The position numbers and the translations under genes were made by a program. Shown piece by piece: positions 15,602-27,800 of a stretch of DNA of 64,000 nt (position 1 is the stretch's first letter; the number at the start of each line of letters is the position of its first letter). Location of the stretch: the NCBI RefSeq assembly GCF_016598535.1, contig NZ_CP066779.1:4710053-4774052 (forward strand), written 5' to 3'. The notes below the pieces were generated by a model that was given only the letters and a program-made list of their open reading frames with translations, was not told the origin of the DNA and ran no database searches. The stretch is from Rhodococcus sp. P-2. GTDB taxonomy: Bacteria; Actinomycetota; Actinomycetes; Mycobacteriales; Mycobacteriaceae.

Positions 15602-17028
15602 TGGCGAAATTCACCGAAGTACTCACACGCCTGACGGGTAACCGCCAAGCCACCGTCGACACGGTCACGTCGGCTCCCGCACCGCTTCAACCGATCGACC
15701 TCACCGACGACGCCGTCGTCGCAGAAGTCCTGGACCTGGCGGTTCGGGTCGGCGAAGTCCTCCTCGCATCCGGGACCGCGGCTATGGACACGGCGGAGCA
15801 GGTGCAGTTCATCGCCGCTACCTACGGCCTTGCCCAGTGTGACGTCGACGTCACCTACAACTCGATTGTGCTCTCCGCCTATCGCGGCCCGACGCGACCG
15901 CCGGCGAGCACGATGCGCATCGTCCACTACCGCTCGATGGACTTCACACGATTGGCGGCTGTCGACCGACTGACGCGTCGTATCCGTCGTGAGGCGATCA
16001 CGCCGGACCAAGCGCACGACGCGCTCACAGCCATCACGACAGCGCCGCACCCGTACAACCGATGGACCGCGACCATGGCCTGGGCTGCGATGGCGGCTTC
16101 GGTCTCCGTCCTGCTCGGCGGCGGGTTTCTCGTTGCCACAGTCGCGTTTCTGACGACGATGGTGATCGACCGCGTCAACCGCGTACTGAACCGTTTCGGG
16201 TTGCCGTTCTTCTTCCAGCAGGTTGTCGGTGGTCTCATCGCGGCTGCGCCCGCAGCGACGCTCTATACCTTTCAGGACCAACTGGGGATCAGTATCCGGC
16301 CGTCGTTGGTGATCGCGGCCGGAGTGGTCGTCCTGCTGTCCGGGCTGTCGTTGGTGGGCTCGGTCCAGGACGCGATCATGGGTGCGCCGATCACGGCTGT
16401 CGCGCGATTCTTCGAAGTGGTGATGATGACGGGCGGCATCATCGCGGGCGTCGCGATCTCGTTGCGGATGACCGGAATGCTGGGTTCGACGCTTCCGCCG
16501 ATCAACGTGGAAGTCTCCACCATCACCCAGTTGCCGATCCTCATGCTCTCCGGTGCATGCGCGTCAGTCTTCTACGCGCTTGCCTGCTATGCCGAGCGCC
16601 GCGCACTGACCGCGGCGTTCCTGGGCGGCGCGGCCGGCAGTGGTGTGTCGATCTTCGTGCAGACACTCGACGTCGGCCCTGTGATCGCCGCCGCGATCGC
16701 CGCAACCGTGGTCGGTCTCGCCGGTGGCCTGATGGCACGTCGCGCCCTGACGCCTCCGCTGGTTGTCGCGGTCGCCGGCATCACTCCCCTGCTCCCCGGT
16801 CTGTCGCTGTATCGAGGCCTGTACGCATTGCTCAACGACCAGGTACTGATCGGCCTGACTGCCTTGCTGTCGGCCTTCGGCATCGGCTGCGCCCTGGCCG
16901 CGGGCGTGACGCTCGGCGAATGGGGAGCGCGCACGCTGCGTCGTCCCCGAATCCTGATGCGCGTCGACTCGCTACGCCGGCCGATGGTCCGCAAGCGCAG
17001 ACGCCGGGTTCCCGTCACCGAGAAGTAG
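15601..17028 (+). CDS. Threonine/serine exporter family protein (ThrE)
   Basis: 475 residues. The hydrophilic N-terminal third (VGEVLLASGTAAMDTAEQVQ, then CDVDVTYNSIVLSAY) is the ThrE signature, followed by about ten membrane helices in two blocks, equal to the fused YjjP/YjjB architecture. Homologues such as Corynebacterium ThrE export threonine and serine by proton motive force. The C-terminus is basic (RRPMVRKRRRRVPVTEK). It starts in a TGATG overlap with an eight-codon ORF. It lies next to tRNA-Thr, which may be coincidence. Confidence 0.88.
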   Translation: MAKFTEVLTRLTGNRQATVDTVTSAPAPLQPIDLTDDAVVAEVLDLAVRVGEVLLASGTAAMDTAEQVQFIAATYGLAQCDVDVTYNSIVLSAYRGPTRPPASTMRIVHYRSMDFTRLAAVDRLTRRIRREAITPDQAHDALTAITTAPHPYNRWTATMAWAAMAASVSVLLGGGFLVATVAFLTTMVIDRVNRVLNRFGLPFFFQQVVGGLIAAAPAATLYTFQDQLGISIRPSLVIAAGVVVLLSGLSLVGSVQDAIMGAPITAVARFFEVVMMTGGIIAGVAISLRMTGMLGSTLPPINVEVSTITQLPILMLSGACASVFYALACYAERRALTAAFLGGAAGSGVSIFVQTLDVGPVIAAAIAATVVGLAGGLMARRALTPPLVVAVAGITPLLPGLSLYRGLYALLNDQVLIGLTALLSAFGIGCALAAGVTLGEWGARTLRRPRILMRVDSLRRPMVRKRRRRVPVTEK

Positions 17029-17041
17029 AGAGATACGAGCA

Positions 17042-17077
17042 GAAAGAGCTGGGCACCTGACGGTGCCCAGCTCTTTC
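17042..17077. terminator. Bidirectional terminator between thrE and the siderophore operon
   Basis: A perfect 16-bp stem with a TGAC loop: GAAAGAGCTGGGCACC against GGTGCCCAGCTCTTTC. It ends in CTTTC on the plus strand and in a similar U-containing end on the minus strand. It lies 14 bp after the ThrE stop and 32 bp after the MbtH stop. Confidence 0.85.
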
Positions 17078-17108
17078 GGTTCACTCGGCGGTTTCCGAGC
17101 GGTGAGAA

Positions 17109-17357
17109 TCAGCTCTCGACTGCATGCTTTCCGCCGGCAGCCTGATCGGCTTCCATGGCCTCGCGCAGGCTCTTCGGACGCATGTCGGTCCAGTTCGCCT
17201 CGACGTATTCGAGGCACGCCTTGCGGCTGTCTTCGCCGAACACCACGCGCCAGCCGGCGGGGACCTCGGAAAACGTGGGCCACAGCGAGTGCTGGTCCTC
17301 GTCGTTCACCAGCACGTAGAAGCGGCCGTCTTCGTCATCGAAAGGGTTAGTGCTCAT
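17109..17357 (-). CDS. MbtH-like NRPS accessory protein
   Basis: 82 residues with the family pattern complete: [57 protein letters not shown]. MbtH proteins bind the adenylation domains of siderophore NRPSs and are needed for their folding or activity. The ATG overlaps the stop of the monooxygenase gene (ATGA), so the two are coupled and it acts with the adjacent 5563-residue NRPS. It is the last gene before a strong terminator. Confidence 0.95.
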   Translation of the reverse strand: MSTNPFDDEDGRFYVLVNDEDQHSLWPTFSEVPAGWRVVFGEDSRKACLEYVEANWTDMRPKSLREAMEADQAAGGKHAVES

Positions 17358-18700
17358 CTCGCCTCACTCGTTACGTACGTGTCTTGTGCGCCCAGACTAG
17401 CAAGCGCACCAGTTCGGTTCTGGTGGCTCAGTACCGACGCCAGAATCTCCCCCGCCCGCACTGCCACGTTCGACAGCAGCGACGACGTCAATCCGTGAGT
17501 CTGTTCTGTCCCACCCTGCAGATAGATACCGCCTGTCACGTCCTCCGTTACAGCCAGTCGATAATCCCGACTGACGTTACGCGGAACGGACGAATCCGGC
17601 ACGAGTTCACCCAACAAATTGTCCAGCGGTGCCGGGGTGAAACCCGTGGCCAGAATGAGTGCGTCGCACGACAGCGTGTCGGTCAAGCCGTCGAGGTTGC
17701 TACGGACGGCCAGTTCGATGCCGGATTCCGTCTCGACAGCGCTCGTGATCTCCGAGGCCCGACGCATGAACAGTCGCCGCGGCCCACGAACCATCTCCTG
17801 ATACTCAGTGGCATACAGCTTGTTGATCAGTTCGATGTCGACGACCGAGTAATTGGTACTGCGGTGCAAATCGAGCAGTCGACGTCGTTCCGCGGCGTCG
17901 GCGCCGTGCAGCTGATCGACGGCTTCGGGATCGAAGATGCGGTTCGCGTACGGGCTGTCGTCTGCCGGGCTGTAGCCGTAGCGGGCGAAAACACTGTGAA
18001 CTTCGGCGGTCGGGTAGTTCGTGTGCAGGTAGTCGACGATCTCTGCGGCACTCTGGCCGGCGCCGAGAACGACGAACCGGTTGTGTACGGGCTCCGGCAT
18101 GGCTTCGAGGTGGAAGAGGAACTGGTGATTGTGGAAGCACCGGGACGACGGCGTTGCCCACTCCGGGATCCGCTCTTTCAGCCCGGCTCCGACGACGATG
18201 TTGCGCGCGATCACCGTGTCACCGTCGGCTGTGCGAACCGCAAAGCGATCGACCACGCCGTCGGAGTTCTTGATGCCCTCGACCCCGTCGACGGTTGTCC
18301 CGAACTGCACATCCGCGTCGACTCGTCGAGCTGCCCAGCACAGGTAGTCGTTGAACTCGTGGCGCGTGGGAAAGAAGGTCTGGTGGTTGACGAAGTCGAC
18401 CAGCCGCCCCTGCTCGAACAGATACGAGAAGAAGGTGTATCCGCTCTGTGGGTTACGGAACGTCACCAGGTCCTTCGGAAACGCGATCTGCATCGTGGCA
18501 CCGTCGAGCAGCATCCCGGGATGCCACGCGAACTGAGACTGCTTTTCGAAGAACCGCGCATTCACCCGATCAACGGCTGCACAATTTGCATTGTGTTCTT
18601 CGACAGCGATGGCCAACGCGAGGTTGGCCGGACCGAACCCGACGCCGACGATGTCGACAATGGCAGGTTCGGCGCTGGAGTCTCTCGGTGATTCACTCAT
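17354..18700 (-). CDS. L-ornithine N5-monooxygenase
   Basis: About 448 residues. FAD-binding [14 protein letters not shown], substrate region [25 protein letters not shown]-binding [16 protein letters not shown] and the C-terminal ATGFTPAPL motif define the SidA/PvdA/CchB class, which makes N5-hydroxyornithine for hydroxamate siderophores. The open frame extends to 18769, but an IdeR-like box covers 18763-18781. The start MSESPRDSS at 18700 is therefore chosen. Lysine specificity is the main alternative; the ornithine-type adenylation codes of the neighbouring NRPS favour ornithine. It is transcribed with the MbtH gene. Confidence 0.92.
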   Translation of the reverse strand: MSESPRDSSAEPAIVDIVGVGFGPANLALAIAVEEHNANCAAVDRVNARFFEKQSQFAWHPGMLLDGATMQIAFPKDLVTFRNPQSGYTFFSYLFEQGRLVDFVNHQTFFPTRHEFNDYLCWAARRVDADVQFGTTVDGVEGIKNSDGVVDRFAVRTADGDTVIARNIVVGAGLKERIPEWATPSSRCFHNHQFLFHLEAMPEPVHNRFVVLGAGQSAAEIVDYLHTNYPTAEVHSVFARYGYSPADDSPYANRIFDPEAVDQLHGADAAERRRLLDLHRSTNYSVVDIELINKLYATEYQEMVRGPRRLFMRRASEITSAVETESGIELAVRSNLDGLTDTLSCDALILATGFTPAPLDNLLGELVPDSSVPRNVSRDYRLAVTEDVTGGIYLQGGTEQTHGLTSSLLSNVAVRAGEILASVLSHQNRTGALASLGAQDTYVTSEAR

Positions 18701-18762
18701 TACAGGTAGTCCATCCCCGACGGGACGACCTGATACGGTCGCCAATCGATGTCCCGAAGTAA

Positions 18763-18781
18763 GTAGCAAAGGCTACCCTTA
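18763..18781 (-). promoter_or_regulatory. IdeR/DtxR-type iron box upstream of the monooxygenase
   Basis: The 19-mer GTAGCAAAGGCTACCCTTA matches 13 of 19 positions of the mycobacterial consensus (TTAGGTTAGGCTAACCTAA), with the right half best kept. It lies 63 bp before the chosen start and between the NRPS stop and the monooxygenase, implying an iron-controlled promoter inside the gene run. Confidence 0.65.
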
Positions 18782-18850
18782 ATGAGGTGAGGGTATCAAT
18801 ACTGCGAGCCCTCGTATAGCGGTCGACCCCGCGGAGCGATGCGACGTATG

Positions 18851-21800
18851 TCATAGTTTCGCCGCCTCCCTCACGTCGTCCCCGTCGACGATGGCCGCGG
18901 CCTCGATCACGTCGACCAGCTGACCTGCCCATTCACGGACTGCGACCGCGTCGACGCGGTCGGCACGGAACCCGAGAGTTGCAAAAACAGGCCCTTCGCC
19001 CACCGGCTCGTAAAAACTCAACGTCACATCCGCATCGGGTACTCCCACCGGAATCGGTACGAGAGAACCGAAGTCGCCGAGCCCGTCCAAATCCGCCTGT
19101 TGGTGATGGATCACCATCACCTGAGGTCTCATGGACGCCGGATTACCCAGAGCCTGCTCGACATACACATATGAGACGTCCTGATTGCTCAGCGCTTCCA
19201 GATTCCCCTCCCTCACCCGAGCCAGCAATTCTGCGAACGTCGGACTACCGGACGTATCCGTGCGCAGGAGAACAACATTGAAGAAGGATCCGATCATCGG
19301 TTCGAGACGGGGATCCGACCTGCCCGCAACCAACGAACCGATCGGAAAATCGGTACCGGCCCCAGCATTCGTGAGAACGGCGGCCAGCGCGGCTTGCAGG
19401 ACCATGAACATGCTCGTGCCGGTGCGCGCGGCCAGTGCGTCGATCCTGGCGTGCAGATCCGCGTCGATGTCGACAGAGACCACGTCGCCCCGAGGTTCCG
19501 AGTCATCTTCCGGCAACGGAAGATTCACACTGGTCGGTATTCCGTCGAGCGCATCCTGCCAGTACGCAAGTTGCTTCGACGCACGGCTGCCCACGTCCAG
19601 GGGGTCTCCCAAGAGCTCGTCCGACCACACTGTGTAGTCGGCGTACGTCAACGCAAGCTCGTCCCAGACCGGTTGATCTCCCTGCGACCTGGCTGCATAA
19701 GCAGAGACCAGATCTCCCAACAGCGGCACTACGGACCACTCGTCGACGGCGATGTAGTGCATGACGAGAAGCAGTGTCCGAGAACCGTCTTCACCGAGCA
19801 CGAGGTGCACTCGCAACGGCGGTTGCTCACGCAGATCCATCGGAAGTTGAGCCAGCTCGAACACCGCTCGGCCCAGGTCGCCGGCACCGACATCGACGAC
19901 ATCGACAGTCGGCCGAACCGATTCCCTCGCCACGACGATGCCGTCGACCTCGACGAATGTGGTCCGCAGAGGTTCGTGCCGCGACGTCACATCGTCCAAT
20001 GCGTGCCCGAGAATCTCCGGATCGATCTTCGATTTCAGGGTCAGTGCCAGAGCATGGCTCGCTTGCGGATGTGCGCCGGCAGAACGGAACAACTCCCACT
20101 GACGACGTTGCGGCGCAGACAGACCCATGGTCTCCGGACGCCTCACCGCCGGTGCCAGGACCGGGCGTCCACCTTCCGAACGCGCAACAACTGCCGCCAA
20201 CTCAGCCACGCTCGGTGCGTCGAACACGTCTCGAATACTGATGTCCACACCGAATGCTTCACGAATGCGACCGACCAGTTTCATCGACGCCATCGAGTGC
20301 CCACCGAGTTCGAAGAAACTGTCGTGGACTCCGACGCTCGGGAGTTGCAGTATGTCCGCGAAGGCAGCCGCAACGGTGGACTCCACGACAGTGCGAGGAG
20401 CAACATCACCTGCCAGCTCCGACCAGTCCGGAGCGGGCAACGCCTTGCGGTCGAGCTTTCCGTTGGGTGTCAACGGCAGCGGGCCGTCGAGGGCGACGAC
20501 CATCGTCGGAACCATGTAGTCGGGCAACGACACTGCAGCGAGATTGCGCACTGCCGTCGTGTGCACCACCACGCCGGGCTCGGGTGACACATAACCGACC
20601 AGACGCGTGATTTCACCCTGCCGATCCGCGACGACCGTCGCCTGCTTCACCGTCGGATGGGCACTGAGGGCTCCGATGATTTCGCCCAATTCGATTCGGA
20701 AACCACGGATCTTGACCTGATCGTCCACACGGCCGAGGAAGTCGATGTTCCCGTCAGCCCGCCACCGCGCTCGGTCACCGGTGCGATACATGCGATCGCC
20801 TGCGGTGAAGGGATCAGCAGTGAATCTCTGGGCCGTCAGATCGAATCGGCCCAGATAGCCTCTCGCCAGGCCGCGGCCCGCGATGTACAGCTCGCCGGAT
20901 ACTCCCGGCGGAACCGGACGCAGTTGATCGTCGAGCACGTACGCCTGTTCGTTGGGGTCGGGGATTCCGATGGGCACGGCGCCGTTCCAACCTGGCTCCG
21001 CCTGCCACAGTGTGTTGTTCACCGTGGCTTCGGTGAGTCCGTACGCGGCAAGCAAATTCAGCCGCTCTGCCCATCGCCCGATCAGCTCCGGCGGCACCGT
21101 CTCGGTTCCGACCAACACGGTGCAGCCTTGCGGAACTTCACATCCTGCCGGCAGGGCTGCCAGCAACGAGGGCGGGATGATCGCGTGGGTGACACGATTG
21201 TTCGTCATGAAATCGGTCAGCGCCGGGCCGGCAACCCGGGCGCTCTGCGGCACGATCACCAGGGTGCTGCTCGTGCCCAGAGCCATCGCCAGTTCGAATA
21301 CCGCGACGTCGAAGCCGACCGAAGCGAACTGCATCACCACCGAACCCGGTACCAGTCGCATCCGAACCTCGGCTGTGGCAACAAGACTCGGAATACCATC
21401 GTGGGACAGCACGGCTCCCTTCGGCTTGCCGGTCGAACCCGAGGTGTAGATGACGTAAGCAGCGTGGTTGACGCCAACTGGTGGCCGGGGAGTTTCCACG
21501 ATCGCTGCCTCGTCCAGTTCTGCGCGGATCAGCGGATCGTCCAGGAGGATTCGCTCGACGCCGACCACATCCTCGATTCGAGAACTCTCCTCGGAGGTGG
21601 ACAGCAGTACCGAGGCGCGAGAATCGGTGAGCATGTACGTGATGCGCTCGCTCGGGTGACTCAAATCCAGGGGTAGATACGCTGCCCCCAGCTTGAGCAC
21701 GGCGAGGACCGACGCGACCATCTCCACCGAGCGCGGGACGGCAAGTCCCACCACGTCTTCGACCGAGACCCCGCGCCGATACAGCACACCGGCTATCCGA

Positions 21801-24800
21801 TCACACTGCTCGGAGAGTTCGCGGTACGTGGCCTGCCCCGCTTCGTCGCGCACCGCAATCGCCTCGGGCGTAGCAGCGACTCCACGCGCGAAAGCGTCGT
21901 AGAACGTCTCTTCCGGCACGTCGACGGCGGTGTCGTTGAACGCGGTGACAACCTGTTCGAGTTCGCCTGGCAAGAAGATGTCGATGTCACCGATCTCGAT
22001 GTCGGCCGATTCCACGACTGCAGAGATCACCGATTCCAATCGGTTCGAAATTCGCTGTGCGGTTTCGCGATCGAAGAGGTCACTGCCGTATTCGAGCCGG
22101 ACGTCGATGCAGCCTTCGTCGCCCAGGTACTCGGTGAAGTTGAACACCAGATCGAACTTGGCCGTGTATTCCTCGAGTTCGAACGGATCCCCGCCCGTCG
22201 CCTCGCGGCTGTGATAGCCGACCATGACCTGGAACAGCGGGTTGCGTGCCAGGGTGCGCGACGGATTGAGGCGTTCCACCACAGTTTCGAACGGAACGTC
22301 GGCGTTGGCGAAGGCCTCGAGATCTCCCGCCCGAACGCGATCCACCAACTCCCGGAACGTCGGGTTACCCGACGTATCCGTGCGCAGCACAATGGTATTG
22401 ACGAAGAAGCCGACCAAGTCGTCGAGCCCCTGTTCACTACGTCCGGCTACCGGAGCGCCGAGGGGAAGGTCCTCACCCGCTCCGAGCGCAGTCAGCAACG
22501 CCGCCGACGCCGCGTGCAGGACCATGAACATCGAACTCTGGCTCTCGCGCGCCAGATTCCGCAATGCCGCAGTTGTCTCCACGCCCAACCGTGTCACCAC
22601 TGCCCCACCGGAGAAACTCGGTCTGGCTGGTCGACTCCGATCGGCGGGAAGCAACAGTTCTTCGGGGGCTCCGTCCAAACTCTTCGCCCAGAAGTCCAAC
22701 TGCGTGCTCAGGACGCTCGACGGATCGTCGGCGCTGCCGAGTAATTCCCTTTGCCACAGGGTGTAATCCGCGTACTGCACCGGAAGCGGTTCGAAAGCTG
22801 GCTCCTCGCCCTGAATCCGAGAGGAGTAGGCAGACATCAGATCCCGAAGGAACGGTCGATCGGACCATTCGTCCGTTGTGATGTGATGCAGAACGATCAC
22901 GACGACTACTGCATCGTCCACCCGGATCAGACGTGCACGAATCGGAATCTCGTTCGCAAGGTCGAACGGACGGCCCACCGCCGCTGTAACCTCACCGGCG
23001 ACGCCGGCTTCTCCTGAATGAACTGTCTCGACCGGAACCGTCGCCGATTCGAGAATTATCTGTTCCGGCGTTCCGTCGACCAACCGGAACACCGTACGCA
23101 AGGATTCGTGTCGTTCGACCACATCGTCCAGCGCCGCGGCGAAGACGTCCGCGTCCAGTGCACCGTCCAAGCGGAGCACGATCGGGAAGTTGTAGGCCGC
23201 GGAGTTCTCCTCCATCTGTCCGATCAGCCACAATCGCTGTTGAGCGGCAGAAAGGGGGAGGTGGTCCGGTCGCGGCTTCGCGACCAGCACCGGTCGCGTC
23301 GATCCCTGCTCGGCCGCAATACGTTCCGCGAGTTCCGCGACCGTCGGTGCTTCGAAGAGATCACGCATGGTCAGAGCGTTGGGAATGGCGATCCGAGTTC
23401 GGCTGATCAGTTTGGTGGCCAGAAGCGAGTGACCACCGAGGTCGAAGAAGTTGTCGTCGACACCGATGCCGTCGACGTCCAGCACGTCGGAGAAGAGTTC
23501 GCAGAGGACCTCTTCCGTACGGTTTCTGGGCGCGATCGCTACCCCACTGCGCTCCCCCAGCACCGAATCGGCCGTGGGCAGCGCCTTGACGTCGAGCTTT
23601 CCGTTGACGGTCATCGGCAATGTCTCCACCTCGACGACCACGGCCGGAACCATGTAGTCGGGCAGGAGAACGCGCGCCCGCGCGCGGTAGTCGTGCGCGA
23701 CGCCGAGGCGCACCGGTGTCACGTAGCCGACGAGTCTCTTGACTCCACCCGCCCCGACGTCGACCACCACCGCTGCTTGCCGCACGTGTTCGTCGGATTC
23801 GAGAACGGAGACGATTTCGCTCGGCTCGATCCGGTGACCTCTGATCTTCACCTGATCGTCGGTGCGGCCGAGGAAGTCAAGGTTGCCGCCACCGCGTCGC
23901 CGCACCAAGTCACCGGTGCGGTACATACGTTCTCCGGTCCCAGCCGGATCGGCGACGAAGCGCTCGGACGTGAGCGCGAAGCGTCCGAGGTAGCCGCGAG
24001 CCAAACCAGCTCCGGCAATGTACAGTTCGCCGGCAACTCCGTCGGGGACCGGTCGCAGCCAGCTGTCGAGAATGTGCGCCGTGGTGTTCCAGATCGGCTT
24101 ACCGACGGTCGGGGTGTCACTGTCGGCAGTTCCGCCACCGAGGGTGTTGATCGTGTATTCCGTCGGACCGTAGAGGTTGTAGCCCACGGTTCCCTCGGTG
24201 TCGCGCAGCCGGTTCCACACCGAATCCGGAACGGCTTCACCACCGAGCAGGACCAGTGGCGGGCGGTGGTGCCCCACACCGTCGTCGAGAAGTCCGCTGT
24301 CGATCAGGTGCGTCGCGTAGGTCGGTGTCACGTTGACGACGTCGATGTCCTGTGCGTCGCAGTATGCGACGAGCGCCTCGGCATCACGACGCAGATCCTC
24401 GTCGCAGATGTGCACCTCGTGGCCTTCCACGAGCCACAGAAGTTCCTCCCACGACATGTCGAAGGCGAAGGACACGGTGTGCGCGATCCGCAGGCGCCGC
24501 CCCGCCGCGGCGATGACCGGTTCGAAGATCGCCTCGCGGTGGTTGAACTGCATGTTCGTCAAGCCGCGGTATCCGGTGACCACGCCCTTGGGCTTGCCGG
24601 TCGAGCCGGAGGTGTAGATGACGTACGCGGGGTGGTCGAGTCGATGCGGTGCCCCCGGGGCGAATGCTCCGAGTTCCGACGCGGAGAGCGCCCGTGCCGA
24701 GATCGTCAGTCTCCTTGCCGCAGTGTCCGGCTCGTCGATCACGATAGTGCGGACGTCCGCGCCGTCGAACTTCGGTGAGGCGGCAACGGTGGTCAGCAAC

Positions 24801-27800
24801 ACGACGGGCCGCGCGTCGTCGATCATCACGGCCAACCGTTCGGCTGGATGGTCGAGTTCGAGTGGTAGGTAGGCCGCGCCGGTACGCAATACGGCGAAGA
24901 GCGCGACAACCATGTCCACCGATCGTGGTAGACCAAGGGCCACAATTCTTTCCGGACCGGCCCCGTAGTTGATCAGCAACCGCGCCATCCGGTTGATCTC
25001 GCCGTCGAGATCGGCATAGGTCATCCGACGCTTCCCGAACACGAGTGCCGTGTCGTTCGGTTGCACCGACGCCACCTCTTCGAACAAGTCGGCAATGGTG
25101 CGCTCCGGCAACTCTCGGATCTGCGTCTGCTGCGCCACTACAGGCACCGGAGTCGCAACAACCGAACCTGTCATGTCCTGCGACCAACTCTGCAGCAGGT
25201 CGACGAAGTGACCGATCAGGTCCTCGGCTCGACGCGCGGTCACCAGATGCGGATGGAACTCGAACTTGACGTTGACGGTGGTACCCGGTGTGACCACGAC
25301 GGTCAGCGGATAGTGCGTGTGGTCGATACTGTCGCTGCCGCTCACGTCGTGAGCGGCATTGAGTGCGTCGACTTGTTTCTCGTCCACGAAGTTCTGCAGG
25401 ACTATCAGCACGTCGAACAGTTGACGATGTTCGGACAGACGTTGAATCGAGGCCAAGCCGAGGTAGTCGAACGGCATCAGCGATAGACGATCCGCCTGCG
25501 TGCGGCGAAGAAGTTCGTCGACGCTCTCGTTCGGATCCAGTTGCAGCCGAACGGGAACGGTGTTGAGGAACATTCCCACCACGGTGTCGATTCCCGGCAC
25601 CTCGGGAGGCCTTCCGGCAACGGTGGAGCCGAAGACGACATCCTGTCGACCGGTGGCCGACGCCAGCACCAGGGCCAGCGCTGCGTTCAGTACCGTGTTG
25701 AACGTGACGCCGGACGCGGCGGCACGCTCACGCAGGGCGCGCGAAAGCGATTCCGGCAGAACCACATCTCGGCGATCCGGAAGCTGACGTTCGGCGTCCG
25801 GCGCCGGCACGGCGACAAGCGTCGGCTCCTCGAGGCCTGCCAGCGCTCCGCGCCACGCCTCGTCGGCGGCAACACCGTCGCGATCGGCCAACCAGGCGAG
25901 GTACGTCTCGAACGACCCCTCGGGTTCACCGAAGGCGCTGTCGTCGCCACCGGTATCGTAGAGCGCCAGAAGCTGGCTGACGACAAGGCCGTTGGACCAG
26001 CCGTCCCACAGCAGGAACTGCCGGTTGATCACCAGACGATCGTGCCCGCCGGGCAGATGCAGCACGTTCATACGCCACAGCGGCGGTGCTGTCAGATCGA
26101 ATGTAGTAACTCTGTCCTGGGCAGCGATCCCCTCGGCGCGCTCACGAGCCGCCGAGTCGTCGAGTTCACGGAGATCATGGACGGCAACGGGAACGTCGAG
26201 TCCCGCGCTGAAGAACTGCACGGGCTCGTTCAGTCCTTCGCTCACGAACCCCGCTCGCAAGGTGGGATTTCGTCGTTGAAGTGTCCGGGCAGCCTCAGCC
26301 AGCCTGTCCACGTCGAGCGTGTGCCCGAAGTCCATCGAGAACTGTGCCGTGTAGATGTCCCCGCCAGTGCTTGCACTGCTGTCCGAGTATCCGGCCTGGA
26401 AGTACAGGCCTTCCTGCAACGGTGACAGCGGCAGGATACGGCTCACACCTGCCGGGCTCGCATCGGCTATCGCGTCGATCTCGGCCTGACTCAGGTCGAG
26501 CAAGGTCACATCGGACGGAGTCAGGAAGGGCGGACCGTCGTGACGTGCGGCCGCAGCCGCCAGATCGCCGAGTGCCGAAACCCAGCCCTCGGAGAGTGCC
26601 AGCGCGTCAGTATCGGACAAATCTTCACTTGCCCAGGCGAAGTCGGCGCGAAGCTCCGAATCGACACTCACGACATTGACGATCAGCCGGTACGGGCCTC
26701 CCATGTCCGCGTCGGGATCGGTGGACATAGCGTCGGATTCCGCCGCCAGAGACCATGCGGTCGATCCAGGAGCCGTCGCACGTCCGAGATAATTGAACAG
26801 CACCTGAGATTCGGAACACCCCGCCAATATCGTTGCCGTGCGGGCATTCACGTACCGCAGCATCCCGTATCCGATGCCGCCGTCCGGTGCACGTCGCAGG
26901 CTCTCCTTCACCTCACGCAAGGTATCCACCGGATCGGTTCCGCTGTGCAGTCGCATGGGCGCGATGGTGGTGAACCAGCCGACTGTTCGCGACAGATCGG
27001 TTCCCGGCGCCAACTCCTCCCGGCCGTGCCGTTCGAGATCGACCAGCAATTCGCGCTCACTGCGGCCGGTGGAGCGACGCCAGCGATCGACGGACATCGT
27101 CAGCGCTGCCAACAGAACATCCGTTCCCTCGGCACCCACCATTGCCGCAACCGATCCAAGTGCTGCCTCGGAGATTGCTCCGTCCACCGTGACCGTGCGC
27201 CTCGAGCCTCCGGATACGACGGCATCGCCCGCGGCATCGGGGATCAACTGTGCGCCCGGAGCGGTCACGGTCAGCCAGTGATCGAGTTCGGCGAATCGAT
27301 GTGCACTGTATGCGTGTTCGGCCACCGTGCGGGAGAAGGTACGCAGCGAAGTTCCGACGGCATCCAGTGCGGCGGGCTCTCCGGCTTCGACTGCCACCCA
27401 GGCCATCGCGAGATCCTCGAGCAGAGTTCCCCAGGAAACCCCGTCCACGACCAGGTGGTGCGCGACTATTGCGAGTCGGCCCAGATTCTCCGCGCCACAA
27501 TCGAACCAGACCACCGAGACCATCCGCCCTGCAGACGGATCCAATCGACTGGTCGCTGCTTCGGAGTGCTCCGCAATGAGCGTTCGCAAATCGCCGTCGT
27601 CCAGTCCTTGCGCGTCGACTCGGGCGACCACGTCCGCTGCCCGGACACTGCCGGGTTCCTCGACCCGCGCCGACCACATGCCGCGGTCATGTCGGATCAA
27701 GGTTTGGCGAAGCCCGTCGTGGTGATCGAGCACCGCCTGCAACGCACCGGTGATCGAACCGAGAGATGTTGCCGGAGAGTGGATCAGAACTGCCTGGTTG

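Noticed and set aside
16062-17060. 332-codon frame inside the ThrE-family gene
   Set aside because: Same-strand shadow with Arg-rich composition; the ThrE frame has the family motifs and membrane helices.
18693-18932. 79-codon minus-strand frame between the NRPS and the monooxygenase
   Set aside because: Arg/Gly-rich, overlaps the end of the NRPS and the iron box, and has no ribosome site.
20657-21676. A 339-codon plus-strand frame
   Set aside because: Antisense shadow of NRPS module 4; no motif.
23018-24778. A 586-codon open frame on the plus strand opposite the NRPS
   Set aside because: It is antisense to the A3-C4 region, which has all NRPS motifs. Its composition (Arg, Val, His, Asp-rich) is typical of a shadow frame in GC-rich DNA.
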